NCBI GenBank assembly: GCA_034429215.1
Contig: DAOUGI010000003.1
Coordinates: forward strand, 1-54,545
DNA length: 54,545 bases
Direction of reading: 5' to 3'
Origin: JAFGOG01 sp034429215
Lineage (GTDB): Bacteria; Chloroflexota; Anaerolineae; JAAYZQ01
Shown here: piece after piece, positions 48,935 to 54,545 of the stretch
Layout of the letters: each line of letters starts with the position of its first letter
Numbering within the stretch: the stretch's first letter is position 1
Notes under the pieces: generated by a model
Seen by the model: the letters and a program-made list of their open reading frames with translations, nothing else
Database searches by the model: none
Told to the model about the DNA's origin: nothing
Position numbers and translations under genes: made by a program

Positions 48935-48963
48935 ACGATACCACAACTCGCCAGATTTGTCAA
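48935..48963 (-). promoter_or_regulatory. Promoter of the T-box/trpS/trpB unit
   Basis: Minus strand TTGACA (48958-48963), 17 bases, TATCGT (48935-48940) with TG one base before it (extended -10). It lies 28 bases after the thioredoxin stop. Confidence 0.8.
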
Positions 48964-48990
48964 ATCGGGGATCGTCCCCTTTAAGGCCGC

Positions 48991-49320
48991 CTAAGACGTG
49001 AGATGGGGCAGGATCTTGGAAAGCAGCTCGGCCTTGTTCTTCAATCCCACTATCCGCTCCACTGCTTCCCCACCCTTAAAGACCATCAACGTCGGAATGC
49101 TCATCACGTTGTATTGCATCGCCGTTTGGGCATTGCCGTCGACGTCCAGCTTGACCACCTGGAGCTTGTCCTGATATTCCGCCGCAATCTCGTCGACGAG
49201 CGGGGCGATCTTTTTGCACGGCATGCACCATACCGCCCAAAAGTCCACCAAGGTCGGCAGTTCTGCCTTGAGCACGGTTTCTTCAAAGGTAGCGTCGGTC
49301 ACTTCAATCGGCTTGGTCAT
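48991..49320 (-). CDS. trxA: Thioredoxin
   Basis: 109 residues, thioredoxin fold with the redox pair in VWCMPCKKIAP. The usual sequence is WCGPC; Met for Gly in the second position is a less common variant. The cis-proline is in MSIPTLMVFKGG. Start: ATG overlapping the stop of the CsoR-type regulator (ATGA), with AGGAGGA nine bases upstream. It reduces disulfides, and possibly persulfides given the regulator. It is also the likely electron donor for the cytoplasmic MsrB elsewhere in the window, which is inference. Confidence 0.95.
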   Translation of the reverse strand: MTKPIEVTDATFEETVLKAELPTLVDFWAVWCMPCKKIAPLVDEIAAEYQDKLQVVKLDVDGNAQTAMQYNVMSIPTLMVFKGGEAVERIVGLKNKAELLSKILPHLTS

Positions 49321-49637
49321 TGATTGGGGTCCTCCTGGGTTGGTTCAAAATCCGCTTCGGGTATATCTGCCGCTGCCACCGGGAGCGAAAAGCGGGAAAA
49401 TACCAGCTCTAACACGCGGCCCATCCGCTCGCGGGCCAGGTTGCCGTCGGCGGTCAGCACGCAATCCTGGATAAAGTTGTCGGCAATGAGCAGGCCGACC
49501 CGGTCCAGGGCGGCGCGGACGGCCATCAATTGGGTCAGGATCGCCTCGCAGTCGCGCTGCTCCTCGATCATCCGCTGCAGGCCCCGCACCTGGCCCTCGA
49601 CCCGCTTCAGGCGGTTGGTGATCTCCCCGTGTTCCAT
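49317..49637 (-). CDS. CsoR/RcnR-family repressor lacking the copper histidine (CstR-like)
   Basis: 106 residues, an all-helical DUF156 protein: NRLKRVEGQVRGLQRMIEEQ, then DCEAILTQLMAVRAALDRVG and NFIQDCVLTA. In copper sensors the ligands are Cys-His-Cys; here the two cysteines (C30, C59, spaced 29 as usual) are present but the residue four before the second Cys is Phe instead of His. A two-cysteine site without the His is the mark of CstR-type persulfide sensors. Start MEHGEI is set by the promoter and operator just upstream; the longer frame would run through them. Overlap with thioredoxin indicates joint control of trxA. Confidence 0.85.
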   Translation of the reverse strand: MEHGEITNRLKRVEGQVRGLQRMIEEQRDCEAILTQLMAVRAALDRVGLLIADNFIQDCVLTADGNLARERMGRVLELVFSRFSLPVAAADIPEADFEPTQEDPNQ

Positions 49638-49657
49638 TCTTGCGCCCTCTCTTTGGA

Positions 49658-49672
49658 TACCCCCTATGGGTA
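49658..49672 (-). promoter_or_regulatory. CsoR/CstR-type operator
   Basis: TACCC-CCTAT-GGGTA, a pseudo-palindrome of the form bound by CsoR-family repressors. It lies between the -10 box and the start codon of the regulator gene, where bound protein would block transcription. Confidence 0.7.
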
Positions 49673-49680
49673 CGTGCCCG

Positions 49681-49709
49681 ATCTTAACCGCTTTAGCCCG
49701 ATTTGTCAA
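49681..49709 (-). promoter_or_regulatory. Promoter of the csoR-like/trxA operon
   Basis: Minus strand TTGACA (49704-49709), 17 bases, TAAGAT (49681-49686). The transcript would start near 49674, at the edge of the operator. Confidence 0.85.
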
Positions 49710-49734
49710 AGCGGAGGGGGTGAGAAGAGAGCCC

Positions 49735-50811
49735 TTAGCTTGCCGGGGCGTCCTGCTCGGTCGGCAGGCGCAGGCCGGGCGTGACGTCCAGGTCCCAGCC
49801 CGATCGCTCGCCGGCCTGGAAATGAAAGAACCCGGCCGTGGCGACGATGGCGGCATTGTCGGTGCACAGCTCCAATGGCGGGTAGCGCACCGGCACCGGG
49901 CTGTTGCGCACTATCTCGGCCCGCAATAGCTCGTTGGCCGCCACCCCGCCGGCCAACAACACCGCCTTGGCGTTCATATCCTGCGCCGCCTGCACCGTCT
50001 TGGCCACCAAGACGTCGATCACCGCCGCCTGGAAACTGGCCGCCATGTTGGCTGCCGGCAGCACCCGCATCAGCGGCGGCTGAGAGCCGGCCGCCCGTTT
50101 CCGGCCCGCCGGCGGGCCATCGCCCTCCGGCTGGTATTTCTGCACGAGCTGCAGCATGGCCGTCTTGAGCCCTGAAAAGCTGAAATCGTAACTCCCCGGC
50201 AGCCAGGCGCGGGGCAGCTTGAACGCCGTCGGCGAGCCGCCGCGGGCCGCCCTCTGGATGCTTGGCCCGCCGGGGTAGGGCAGGCCCAGCAGCCGGCCCA
50301 CCTTGTCGAACGCCTCGCCCGCTGCGTCGTCTAACGTGCCGCCCAGGCGGCGATACCGGCCGTGCCCGGTCATCCAGATCAGCTCGCTGTGCCCGCCGGA
50401 CACCACCAGGCAGATCAATGGAAACTCGGGCGGCGCCCCGCCGGCCAGCCAGTTGCCGTAGATGTGGGCCTCGATATGGTTGACGCCTACCAGGGGCAGG
50501 CCGCGTCCCCAGGCCAGCCCTTTGGCGGCGTTGACCCCCACCAACAGCGAGCCGGCCAGCCCTGGGCCGTGGGTCACCGCAACCGCGTCCAGGTTGTCCC
50601 AATCGGCCTCCGCCTCGACCATCGCCTGGCCGATCACCGGCAGGATGCTCAGCACGTGCTGCCGCGAGGCCACCTCGGGGAACACGCCGCCATAGCGTTG
50701 GTGGATGTCGACCTGAGACTCGACGACACTGCTGCGGATCGTCTGCCCGTCGGCGACCACCGCTGCGGCTGTTTCGTCACACGACGTTTCGATGCCCAAG
50801 ATGAGGGTCAT
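49735..50811 (-). CDS. tsaD: tRNA N6-threonylcarbamoyladenosine synthase subunit TsaD
   Basis: 358 residues. Opening ILGIETSCDETAAAVV, iron-binding HIEAHIYGN (His pair), KVGRLLGLPYPGGP, and the closing DNAAIVATAGFFHF with the third ligand Asp, all as in TsaD (Kae1). With TsaB and TsaE it transfers threonylcarbamoyl to A37 of ANN-decoding tRNAs. The neighbours TsaB, TsaE or RimI are not in the window. The start has AGAGGA seven bases upstream. Between promoter and start lies a 23-codon open frame with a strong ribosome-binding site. Confidence 0.96.
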   Translation of the reverse strand: MTLILGIETSCDETAAAVVADGQTIRSSVVESQVDIHQRYGGVFPEVASRQHVLSILPVIGQAMVEAEADWDNLDAVAVTHGPGLAGSLLVGVNAAKGLAWGRGLPLVGVNHIEAHIYGNWLAGGAPPEFPLICLVVSGGHSELIWMTGHGRYRRLGGTLDDAAGEAFDKVGRLLGLPYPGGPSIQRAARGGSPTAFKLPRAWLPGSYDFSFSGLKTAMLQLVQKYQPEGDGPPAGRKRAAGSQPPLMRVLPAANMAASFQAAVIDVLVAKTVQAAQDMNAKAVLLAGGVAANELLRAEIVRNSPVPVRYPPLELCTDNAAIVATAGFFHFQAGERSGWDLDVTPGLRLPTEQDAPAS

Positions 50812-50829
50812 GGCGTCCTCTTATGACGC

Positions 50830-50901
50830 TCAGGCGAGCGCCCTGGCTACGGCCAGCGGCTCGCCCCTTGGGGTGACGGCTGCCTTGCGTTTGATGGTCA
50901 T
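50830..50901 (-). CDS. Possible 23-residue upstream peptide before tsaD
   Basis: ATG with GGGAGGT four bases upstream, encoding MTIKRKAAVTPRGEPLAVAR plus ALA and TGA. It stands 18 bases before the tsaD start and after a strong promoter. No known leader peptide is recognised. It could be a regulatory upstream frame, or a chance open frame. Similar N termini (Met-Thr) are coincidental. Confidence 0.35.
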   Translation of the reverse strand: MTIKRKAAVTPRGEPLAVARALA

Positions 50902-50931
50902 GGAACCTCCCGCGCGGTCTGTCTTGGCTCC

Positions 50932-50960
50932 ATTATAACGGACGCTTTCCCTGGCGTCAA
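50932..50960 (-). promoter_or_regulatory. Promoter of tsaD
   Basis: Minus strand TTGACG (50955-50960), 17 bases, TATAAT (50932-50937). The transcript start would be near 50925, giving a leader of about 114 bases to tsaD. Confidence 0.85.
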
Positions 50961-50987
50961 TTGAGGGCAGGACCGTTGACACACCCT

Positions 50988-51016
50988 TTGACGGAATCAC
51001 AAGCCTGTGATATGAT
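50988..51016 (+). promoter_or_regulatory. Promoter of the TIGR04076-like/aldo-keto reductase genes
   Basis: TTGACG (50988-50993), 17 bases, TATGAT (51011-51016), with TG two bases before the -10 (extended). A TTGACA at 50976-50981 is too far from this -10. Confidence 0.75.
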
Positions 51017-51092
51017 ATAGATATCTCCGGCCCATCGTCACAGATCCATGCTCGCGGGGGGCCAGATCCAACAGCAAGAGTAACGGGCGGTG

Positions 51093-51398
51093 ATGCAGAT
51101 GAAACAGTGGTACCACGAAGATTGGCTGTTCAAGATCGAGGTGCTGCGGGTCGGCAAGGAGGGCAAGGCCGAGGAATGCCGGCTGGGCCTGGAGCCGGGC
51201 GACACGTTCGAGTGCACCTACGGCACGCCCGCCGGCTTTTGCCCGACCTCGTTCGTCAAGATCTTTCCGGCCCTGGAAGCCGTCCGCTGCGGCGGCGACC
51301 TGCGCAACCTGGGGGGCACCGGCCTGCAGGAGATAACCTTCCTTTGCCCCGACGGCGCCGTGCTGTTCAGGCTCACCGCCGAGCAGCGGCCCGAATAA
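51093..51398 (+). CDS. TIGR04076-like small protein
   Basis: 101 residues. Pattern: LFKIEVLRV, EECRLGLEPGDTFEC, AGFCPTSFVKIFPALEAVRC, and FLCPDGAVLFRL. The repeated Cys-containing beta hairpins and GD-x-F match the small family TIGR04076 of unknown function. Four cysteines are spread as C-C-C-C, so it may bind a metal or an iron-sulfur cluster, but this is a guess. Start: ATG at 51093 (a GTG just before and an ATG two codons on are alternatives). It precedes an aldo/keto reductase by 16 bases and was probably co-transcribed; such pairs are known in several genomes. Confidence 0.7.
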   Translation: MQMKQWYHEDWLFKIEVLRVGKEGKAEECRLGLEPGDTFECTYGTPAGFCPTSFVKIFPALEAVRCGGDLRNLGGTGLQEITFLCPDGAVLFRLTAEQRPE

Positions 51399-51414
51399 GA
51401 TACAGGAGGAACCC

Positions 51415-52407
51415 GTGATCTATCTGCCATCCGACACCCGCTACGACGCCATGCGCTACAACCGCTGCGGCCGCAGCGGCCTGAAACTGCCGGCCGTGTC
51501 GCTCGGGCTGTGGCACAACTTTGGCGGCGTCGACACCCTGGAGAATGCCCGGGCGATGATCCACCGCGCCTTTGACCTGGGCGTCACCCACTTTGACCTG
51601 GCCAACAACTATGGGCCGCCGCCCGGCTCCGCCGAAGAGAATTTCGGCCGGATCCTGAGCCAGGACCTGGCCCGCTATCGGGACGAGCTGATCATCTCCA
51701 CCAAGGCCGGCTGGGGCATGTGGCCCGGCCCCTACGGCGACCTGGGCTCGCGCAAGTACCTGATCGCCAGCCTCGACCAGAGCCTGAAGCGGATGGGGCT
51801 GGAGTATGTGGACATTTTTTACCACCACCGGCCCGACCCCGAGACGCCCATGGAAGAGTCGCTGGGGGCGCTCGACCATGCCGTCCGCCAGGGCAAGGCG
51901 CTGTACGCCGGCATCTCTTCCTACGATGCCGGGCAGACGCGCCGGGCGGCCCAGATCCTGCGCGAGCTGGGCACCCCCTGCCTGATCCACCAGCCGGTGT
52001 ACAACATGTTCAACCGCTGGATCGAGGATGGGCTGCTCGGGGTCCTCGACGAGGAGGGCATCGGCTGCATCGTCTTTTCCCCGCTGGCCCAGGGGCTGCT
52101 GACCGACAGGTACCTGGCCGGCATCCCAGAGGGGTCGCGGGCGGCCAAGCCGCACGGCTTTCTCCGCCCGGCCCACATCACCGACGACAAGCTGACCAGG
52201 GTCCGCCGGCTGAACGAAATGGCCCGGGAGCGCGGCCAGACCCTGGCCCAGATGGCCCTGGCCTGGGTGCTGCGTCACAAAGGCATGACCTCGGTGCTCG
52301 TCGGGGCCAGCAGTGTGGGCCAGGTCGAGGATAACATTGCCGCTCTGAACAACCTCGCCTTCACCGGTGAGGAGCTGGCCGAGATCGACAAGATCCTGGT
52401 CAACTGA
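51415..52407 (+). CDS. Aldo/keto reductase (YghZ/Gpr-like)
   Basis: 330 residues, GTG start with AGGAGGA upstream. (beta/alpha)8 barrel with the AKR tetrad: Asp-Tyr in FDLANNYGPPPGSAE, Lys in IISTKAGWGMWPGPYG, His in DIFYHHRPD. NADPH-binding C-terminal segment with SVLVGASSVGQVEDN. The signature RYNRCGRSGLKLPAVSLGLW and the PPGSAEENFG loop place it near E. coli YghZ (L-glyceraldehyde 3-phosphate reductase, methylglyoxal detoxification) and the beta-subunits of K+ channels. A role in aldehyde or methylglyoxal reduction is likely. A strong hairpin follows its stop. Confidence 0.92.
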   Translation: MIYLPSDTRYDAMRYNRCGRSGLKLPAVSLGLWHNFGGVDTLENARAMIHRAFDLGVTHFDLANNYGPPPGSAEENFGRILSQDLARYRDELIISTKAGWGMWPGPYGDLGSRKYLIASLDQSLKRMGLEYVDIFYHHRPDPETPMEESLGALDHAVRQGKALYAGISSYDAGQTRRAAQILRELGTPCLIHQPVYNMFNRWIEDGLLGVLDEEGIGCIVFSPLAQGLLTDRYLAGIPEGSRAAKPHGFLRPAHITDDKLTRVRRLNEMARERGQTLAQMALAWVLRHKGMTSVLVGASSVGQVEDNIAALNNLAFTGEELAEIDKILVN

Positions 52408-52412
52408 AAGCC

Positions 52413-52448
52413 CCAGGGGCAACGCACCATCCGGTCCGTTGCCCCTGG
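52413..52448 (+). terminator. Hairpin terminator after the aldo/keto reductase
   Basis: CCAGGGGCAACG (52413-52424), loop of 12, CGTTGCCCCTGG (52437-52448): a perfect 12-base-pair stem five bases after the stop codon. Little T follows, so it may need Rho or act only as an mRNA end. Confidence 0.7.
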
Positions 52449-52562
52449 CATGTCAGTAGTTGCAATTACCATTGGCAGGCAGTCCGCCAATCCAAAATCC
52501 CTGCGCCGCATGTTTCTGGCGGCCCAAATTCTGCCCTATGAGGGTGTAACACGATCCCACCC

Positions 52563-52731
52563 CGTGTTCCGTTTTTCGGATCCTGGGCGGAACATGATCG
52601 GTCCCGTGTTCCGCTTTTTCGGAACCCGCACTTGATCGTGTTCCGCTGAAACGGATCACCACCGGAACGCGATAGCTCCCATGTTCCGCCTGAACGGAAC
52701 ACGGTGATCGCCGTGTTCCGTTTTGTTTCGG
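52563..52731. repeat. Array of TTCCG/CGGAA palindromes, left of the insertion sequence
   Basis: Five copies of (A/G)TGTTCCG and four of CGGAA in 170 bases. Several pair as hairpins, for example GTTCCG-CTTTTT-CGGAAC (52608-52625) and GTTCCG-CCTGAA-CGGAAC (52683-52700). The same units recur on the other side of the insertion sequence (54416-54541). From 52449 to 52562, between terminator and array, nothing is recognised. Confidence 0.85.
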
Positions 52732-52757
52732 CATCTCCTTTGCAGTTACAATCACCT

Positions 52758-54339
52758 TGGACCACACCTCAGCCAGGAAAGGAGATGCTCATGTTCACGT
52801 TTTCTGTCCCAAACTGGCTAAACCGGCGGCGTTCAACACGCTGGCCGAGTTTTCTTGCCCGCTCCCCCGCTGGGCGTCCTTACCTGTCCGACCTGGCACG
52901 AATGGCCGAAACCCGTCTGCCCAGGTTCGTGCGCGAATCCGAGGTAGCCATGAACTACTTGCGGCTACTCGGACCCCTGGATTGGCAACACTTTCCCGAT
53001 CGCCCCGACCAACGCTTTGACCCTAACGACCCGCCGCTGTCCCTGGTGCCGTTCGTCGGCGCATACCTGGTCAAGATCGATCAGCGCCTCCCGCACATGG
53101 CCGACCTGCATGAGTACCTCGTGTACCATCCATCGCTCGTGTGGGTCCTGGGCTTCCCCCTGGCCCCGTCCTCGGCCTTCTCCTGGGGCTTTGACGTCCG
53201 AGCCAGCCTGCCAAACCATCGCCATCTCAGTCGTCTGCTGCGCACCTTGCCCAATGCTGCCCCCCAGTTCCTGCTCGACGACACGGTGCGCCTGATCCAG
53301 GCCGCTCTGCAAGGCCAAGTCCCCGATTTCGGTGACTGTGTGGCGCTCGACACCAAACACATCATCGCCTGGGTCAAGCAGAACAACCCCAAAGCCTACA
53401 TCAAGGACGGTCGCTACGACAAGGCCAAGCAACCTACCGGTGACCCCGACTGCCGCCTGGGCTGCAAGCGCAAGCACAATCAGGCCAAAGGCAAAGAAGG
53501 GGTCGAAGCCATCGCCACACCAACTACCAATCCCGTCCCGGCCAAGCACCTCGCCATCGGCGAATACTACTGGGGCTACGGCTCTGGCATCGTCACCACC
53601 AAGGTCCCGGACTGGGGTGAGTTCGTGCTCGCCGAGCTGACCCAGCCCTTCGACCAGTCGGATGTCAGCTACTTCTACCGGCTCATGGCCGATGTGGAAC
53701 GCCGCTTGGGTCACCGGCCGCAATTCGGCGCCTTTGACGCCGCCTTTGATGCCTTTTACGTCTACCAGTACTTTGCCGAGGCCGGTGGCTTTGCCGCCGT
53801 GCCGTTCGTCGAGCGCGGTGGCCGTGGACAACGCGCCTTCAGCGACGATGGGCGGCCACTATGTGCCGCCGGGCTGCCCATGGTGCTGCGCTACACCTTC
53901 CAGAGCCGCGCTACACTCATACCGCACGAACGCGGTCACTATGTCTGCCCTTTGCGTTATCCGCAGCCGACGGGTGAAACATGCCCCATCCAGCACGAGC
54001 GCTGGGCCAAAGGCGGTTGTGCCTCAACCCTGGCCACCAGCCCGGGTGCTCGGCTGCGCTACCAGATCGATCGTGACAGCGACCAGTACAAGCAGCTCTA
54101 CAAGCAACGCACGACCACCGAGCGGATCAACAGCCAGGCGGTGGACTTGGGCATCGAGCGGCCCAAGCTGCGCACCCAGGTGGCCATCGCCAACCACAAC
54201 ACGTTGACTTATGTGCTGATCAATTTGCACGCCCTGCAGCGAATCCACCAACGCCAGGTCAAGGCTTTGCAGGTCGGGTCCGCTGTCGAGCGTGCATAAC
54301 CCATTATACCCGATTTTGTGAAAACTGGGGTGTGGTCCA
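52758..54339 (+). mobile_element. Insertion sequence with 15-base terminal inverted repeats
   Basis: TGGACCACACCTCAG (52758-52772) and, inverted, TGGACCACACCCCAG (54325-54339) match in 14 of 15 positions and flank a single transposase gene. The element is about 1.58 kb. No clear target duplication is visible next to the ends as placed. It is a single-gene DDE element; family not assigned. Confidence 0.8.
52791..54299 (+). CDS. DDE transposase
   Basis: 502 residues, start ATG with AAAGGAG seven bases upstream, inside the left inverted repeat neighbourhood. The likely catalytic triad is Asp in CVALDTKHIIAWVK, Asp in FGAFDAAFDAFYVYQY and Glu in TTTERINSQAVDLGI, the last typical for IS4/IS5/IS1182-type RNase H-fold transposases. 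A zinc-like stretch with CRLGCKRKHNQ follows the first Asp, and further cysteines lie at about 410-435 (YVCPLRYP, TCPIQHERWAKGGC). It looks intact, so the element may be active. Family assignment by eye is uncertain. Confidence 0.88.
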   Translation: MFTFSVPNWLNRRRSTRWPSFLARSPAGRPYLSDLARMAETRLPRFVRESEVAMNYLRLLGPLDWQHFPDRPDQRFDPNDPPLSLVPFVGAYLVKIDQRLPHMADLHEYLVYHPSLVWVLGFPLAPSSAFSWGFDVRASLPNHRHLSRLLRTLPNAAPQFLLDDTVRLIQAALQGQVPDFGDCVALDTKHIIAWVKQNNPKAYIKDGRYDKAKQPTGDPDCRLGCKRKHNQAKGKEGVEAIATPTTNPVPAKHLAIGEYYWGYGSGIVTTKVPDWGEFVLAELTQPFDQSDVSYFYRLMADVERRLGHRPQFGAFDAAFDAFYVYQYFAEAGGFAAVPFVERGGRGQRAFSDDGRPLCAAGLPMVLRYTFQSRATLIPHERGHYVCPLRYPQPTGETCPIQHERWAKGGCASTLATSPGARLRYQIDRDSDQYKQLYKQRTTTERINSQAVDLGIERPKLRTQVAIANHNTLTYVLINLHALQRIHQRQVKALQVGSAVERA

Positions 54340-54389
54340 CCCTCTGTTGATCCCGCCAGGGAGATCTACCATCGATTCTTAAGGTACAT

Positions 54390-54413
54390 CCCGCCTTGCC
54401 GGCGGGCTTTTTT
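54390..54413 (+). terminator. Rho-independent terminator right of the insertion sequence
   Basis: CCCGCC (54390-54395), loop TTGCC, GGCGGG (54401-54406), then C and six T. It lies 90 bases after the transposase stop, outside the right inverted repeat, and would stop transcripts leaving the element. Confidence 0.75.
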
Positions 54414-54415
54414 AT

Positions 54416-54541
54416 CGTGTTCCGTTTTGAGCCCTTCGTGTTCCGCTCGTGTTCCGCTTTATCGACTCCAACCGGATCCCGTGTTCCGTTTTACCGGATC
54501 ATGACCGGAACCTCACCGGAACACGGTACACCGTGTTCCAC
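54416..54541. repeat. Array of TTCCG/CGGAA palindromes, right of the insertion sequence
   Basis: Four copies of CGTGTTCCG-type units, two of CGGAA and one GTGTTCCA in 125 bases, continuing past the window end. The same family as the array at 52563-52731. Confidence 0.85.
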
Positions 54542-54545
54542 CCTC

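Noticed and set aside
48494..49001. Small plus-strand open frames in the trpS leader
   Set aside because: They lie opposite the T-box and its terminator and have no start signals.
52453..52767. Minus-strand open frame of about 100 codons left of the transposase
   Set aside because: It runs through the palindrome array and the repeated residues only reflect the repeated DNA.
52563..54541. CRISPR array
   Set aside because: The TTCCG/CGGAA units are short, irregularly spaced and palindromic, with no constant repeat-spacer length and no cas genes.
1..54545. tRNA or rRNA genes
   Set aside because: No cloverleaf with a recognisable T-arm or rRNA segment was found by eye; a covariance search would be needed to exclude a missed tRNA.

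Overview
The window looks like a chromosomal piece of a GC-rich bacterium, most plausibly a member of the Chloroflexota (Anaerolineae-like). This is an inference from very large multi-GAF histidine kinases, a PPi-type phosphofructokinase, a tryptophan T-box leader on trpS, an apparent selenoprotein MsrA, and sigma70-like promoters that nearly all have a 17-bp spacer. Nothing here is a direct taxonomic marker, and no rRNA or tRNA gene was found. Coding density is high, and many genes overlap by ATGA or GTGA.

Layout. (1) 1-7426, minus strand: an Lrp/AsnC regulator followed by a catabolic operon (class III aminotransferase, CoA-transferase A and B, thiolase, second aminotransferase, threonine-dehydratase-like enzyme, peptidase C45 start). 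CCCTC-rich hairpin repeats sit at two junctions. A divergent promoter drives an M20 peptidase and an acetylpolyamine-amidohydrolase-like gene (7487-9776). (2) 9773-11772, minus: a secreted glycoside hydrolase and a membrane-anchored solute-binding protein. (3) 11812-13110, plus: msrB followed by msrA, in which the catalytic cysteine codon is an in-frame TGA followed by a SECIS-like hairpin. (4) 13133-20977, minus: sensor kinase, single-domain response regulator, hybrid kinase, alcohol dehydrogenase. (5) 21072-22975: L-fucose isomerase; divergent from it is a four-gene envelope-glycan operon (GT2, GT4, flippase-like LPG-synthase TM protein, NAD-sugar epimerase; 23024-27200).

(6) 27219-33099, plus: PPi-type PFK, guaB, an ArmA/Rmt-like 16S rRNA m7G1405 methyltransferase, a divergent RsmI, a divergent tRNA-guanine transglycosylase and a DUF5680 protein. 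(7) 33109-34919, minus: a GH4 glycosidase with an unusual N-terminal domain. (8) 35007-45661, plus: dnaE, a YbaK-type deacylase with an insertion, a 1779-residue membrane multi-GAF histidine kinase, and a DegV protein. (9) 45713-50960, minus: dodecin, trpS-trpB under a Trp T-box, a CsoR/CstR-like regulator with thioredoxin and a visible operator, and tsaD. (10) 50988-54545, plus: a TIGR04076-like protein, an aldo/keto reductase, and an insertion sequence flanked on both sides by an array of TTCCG/CGGAA palindromes.

The strongest candidates for something new are the selenocysteine MsrA that would otherwise contain no cysteine at all, and the 16S rRNA decoding-site methyltransferase cluster, in which an aminoglycoside-resistance-type enzyme sits in a housekeeping operon beside divergent RNA-modification paralogues. 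Many long overlapping reading frames on the opposite strands are artefacts of high GC content and were left out.
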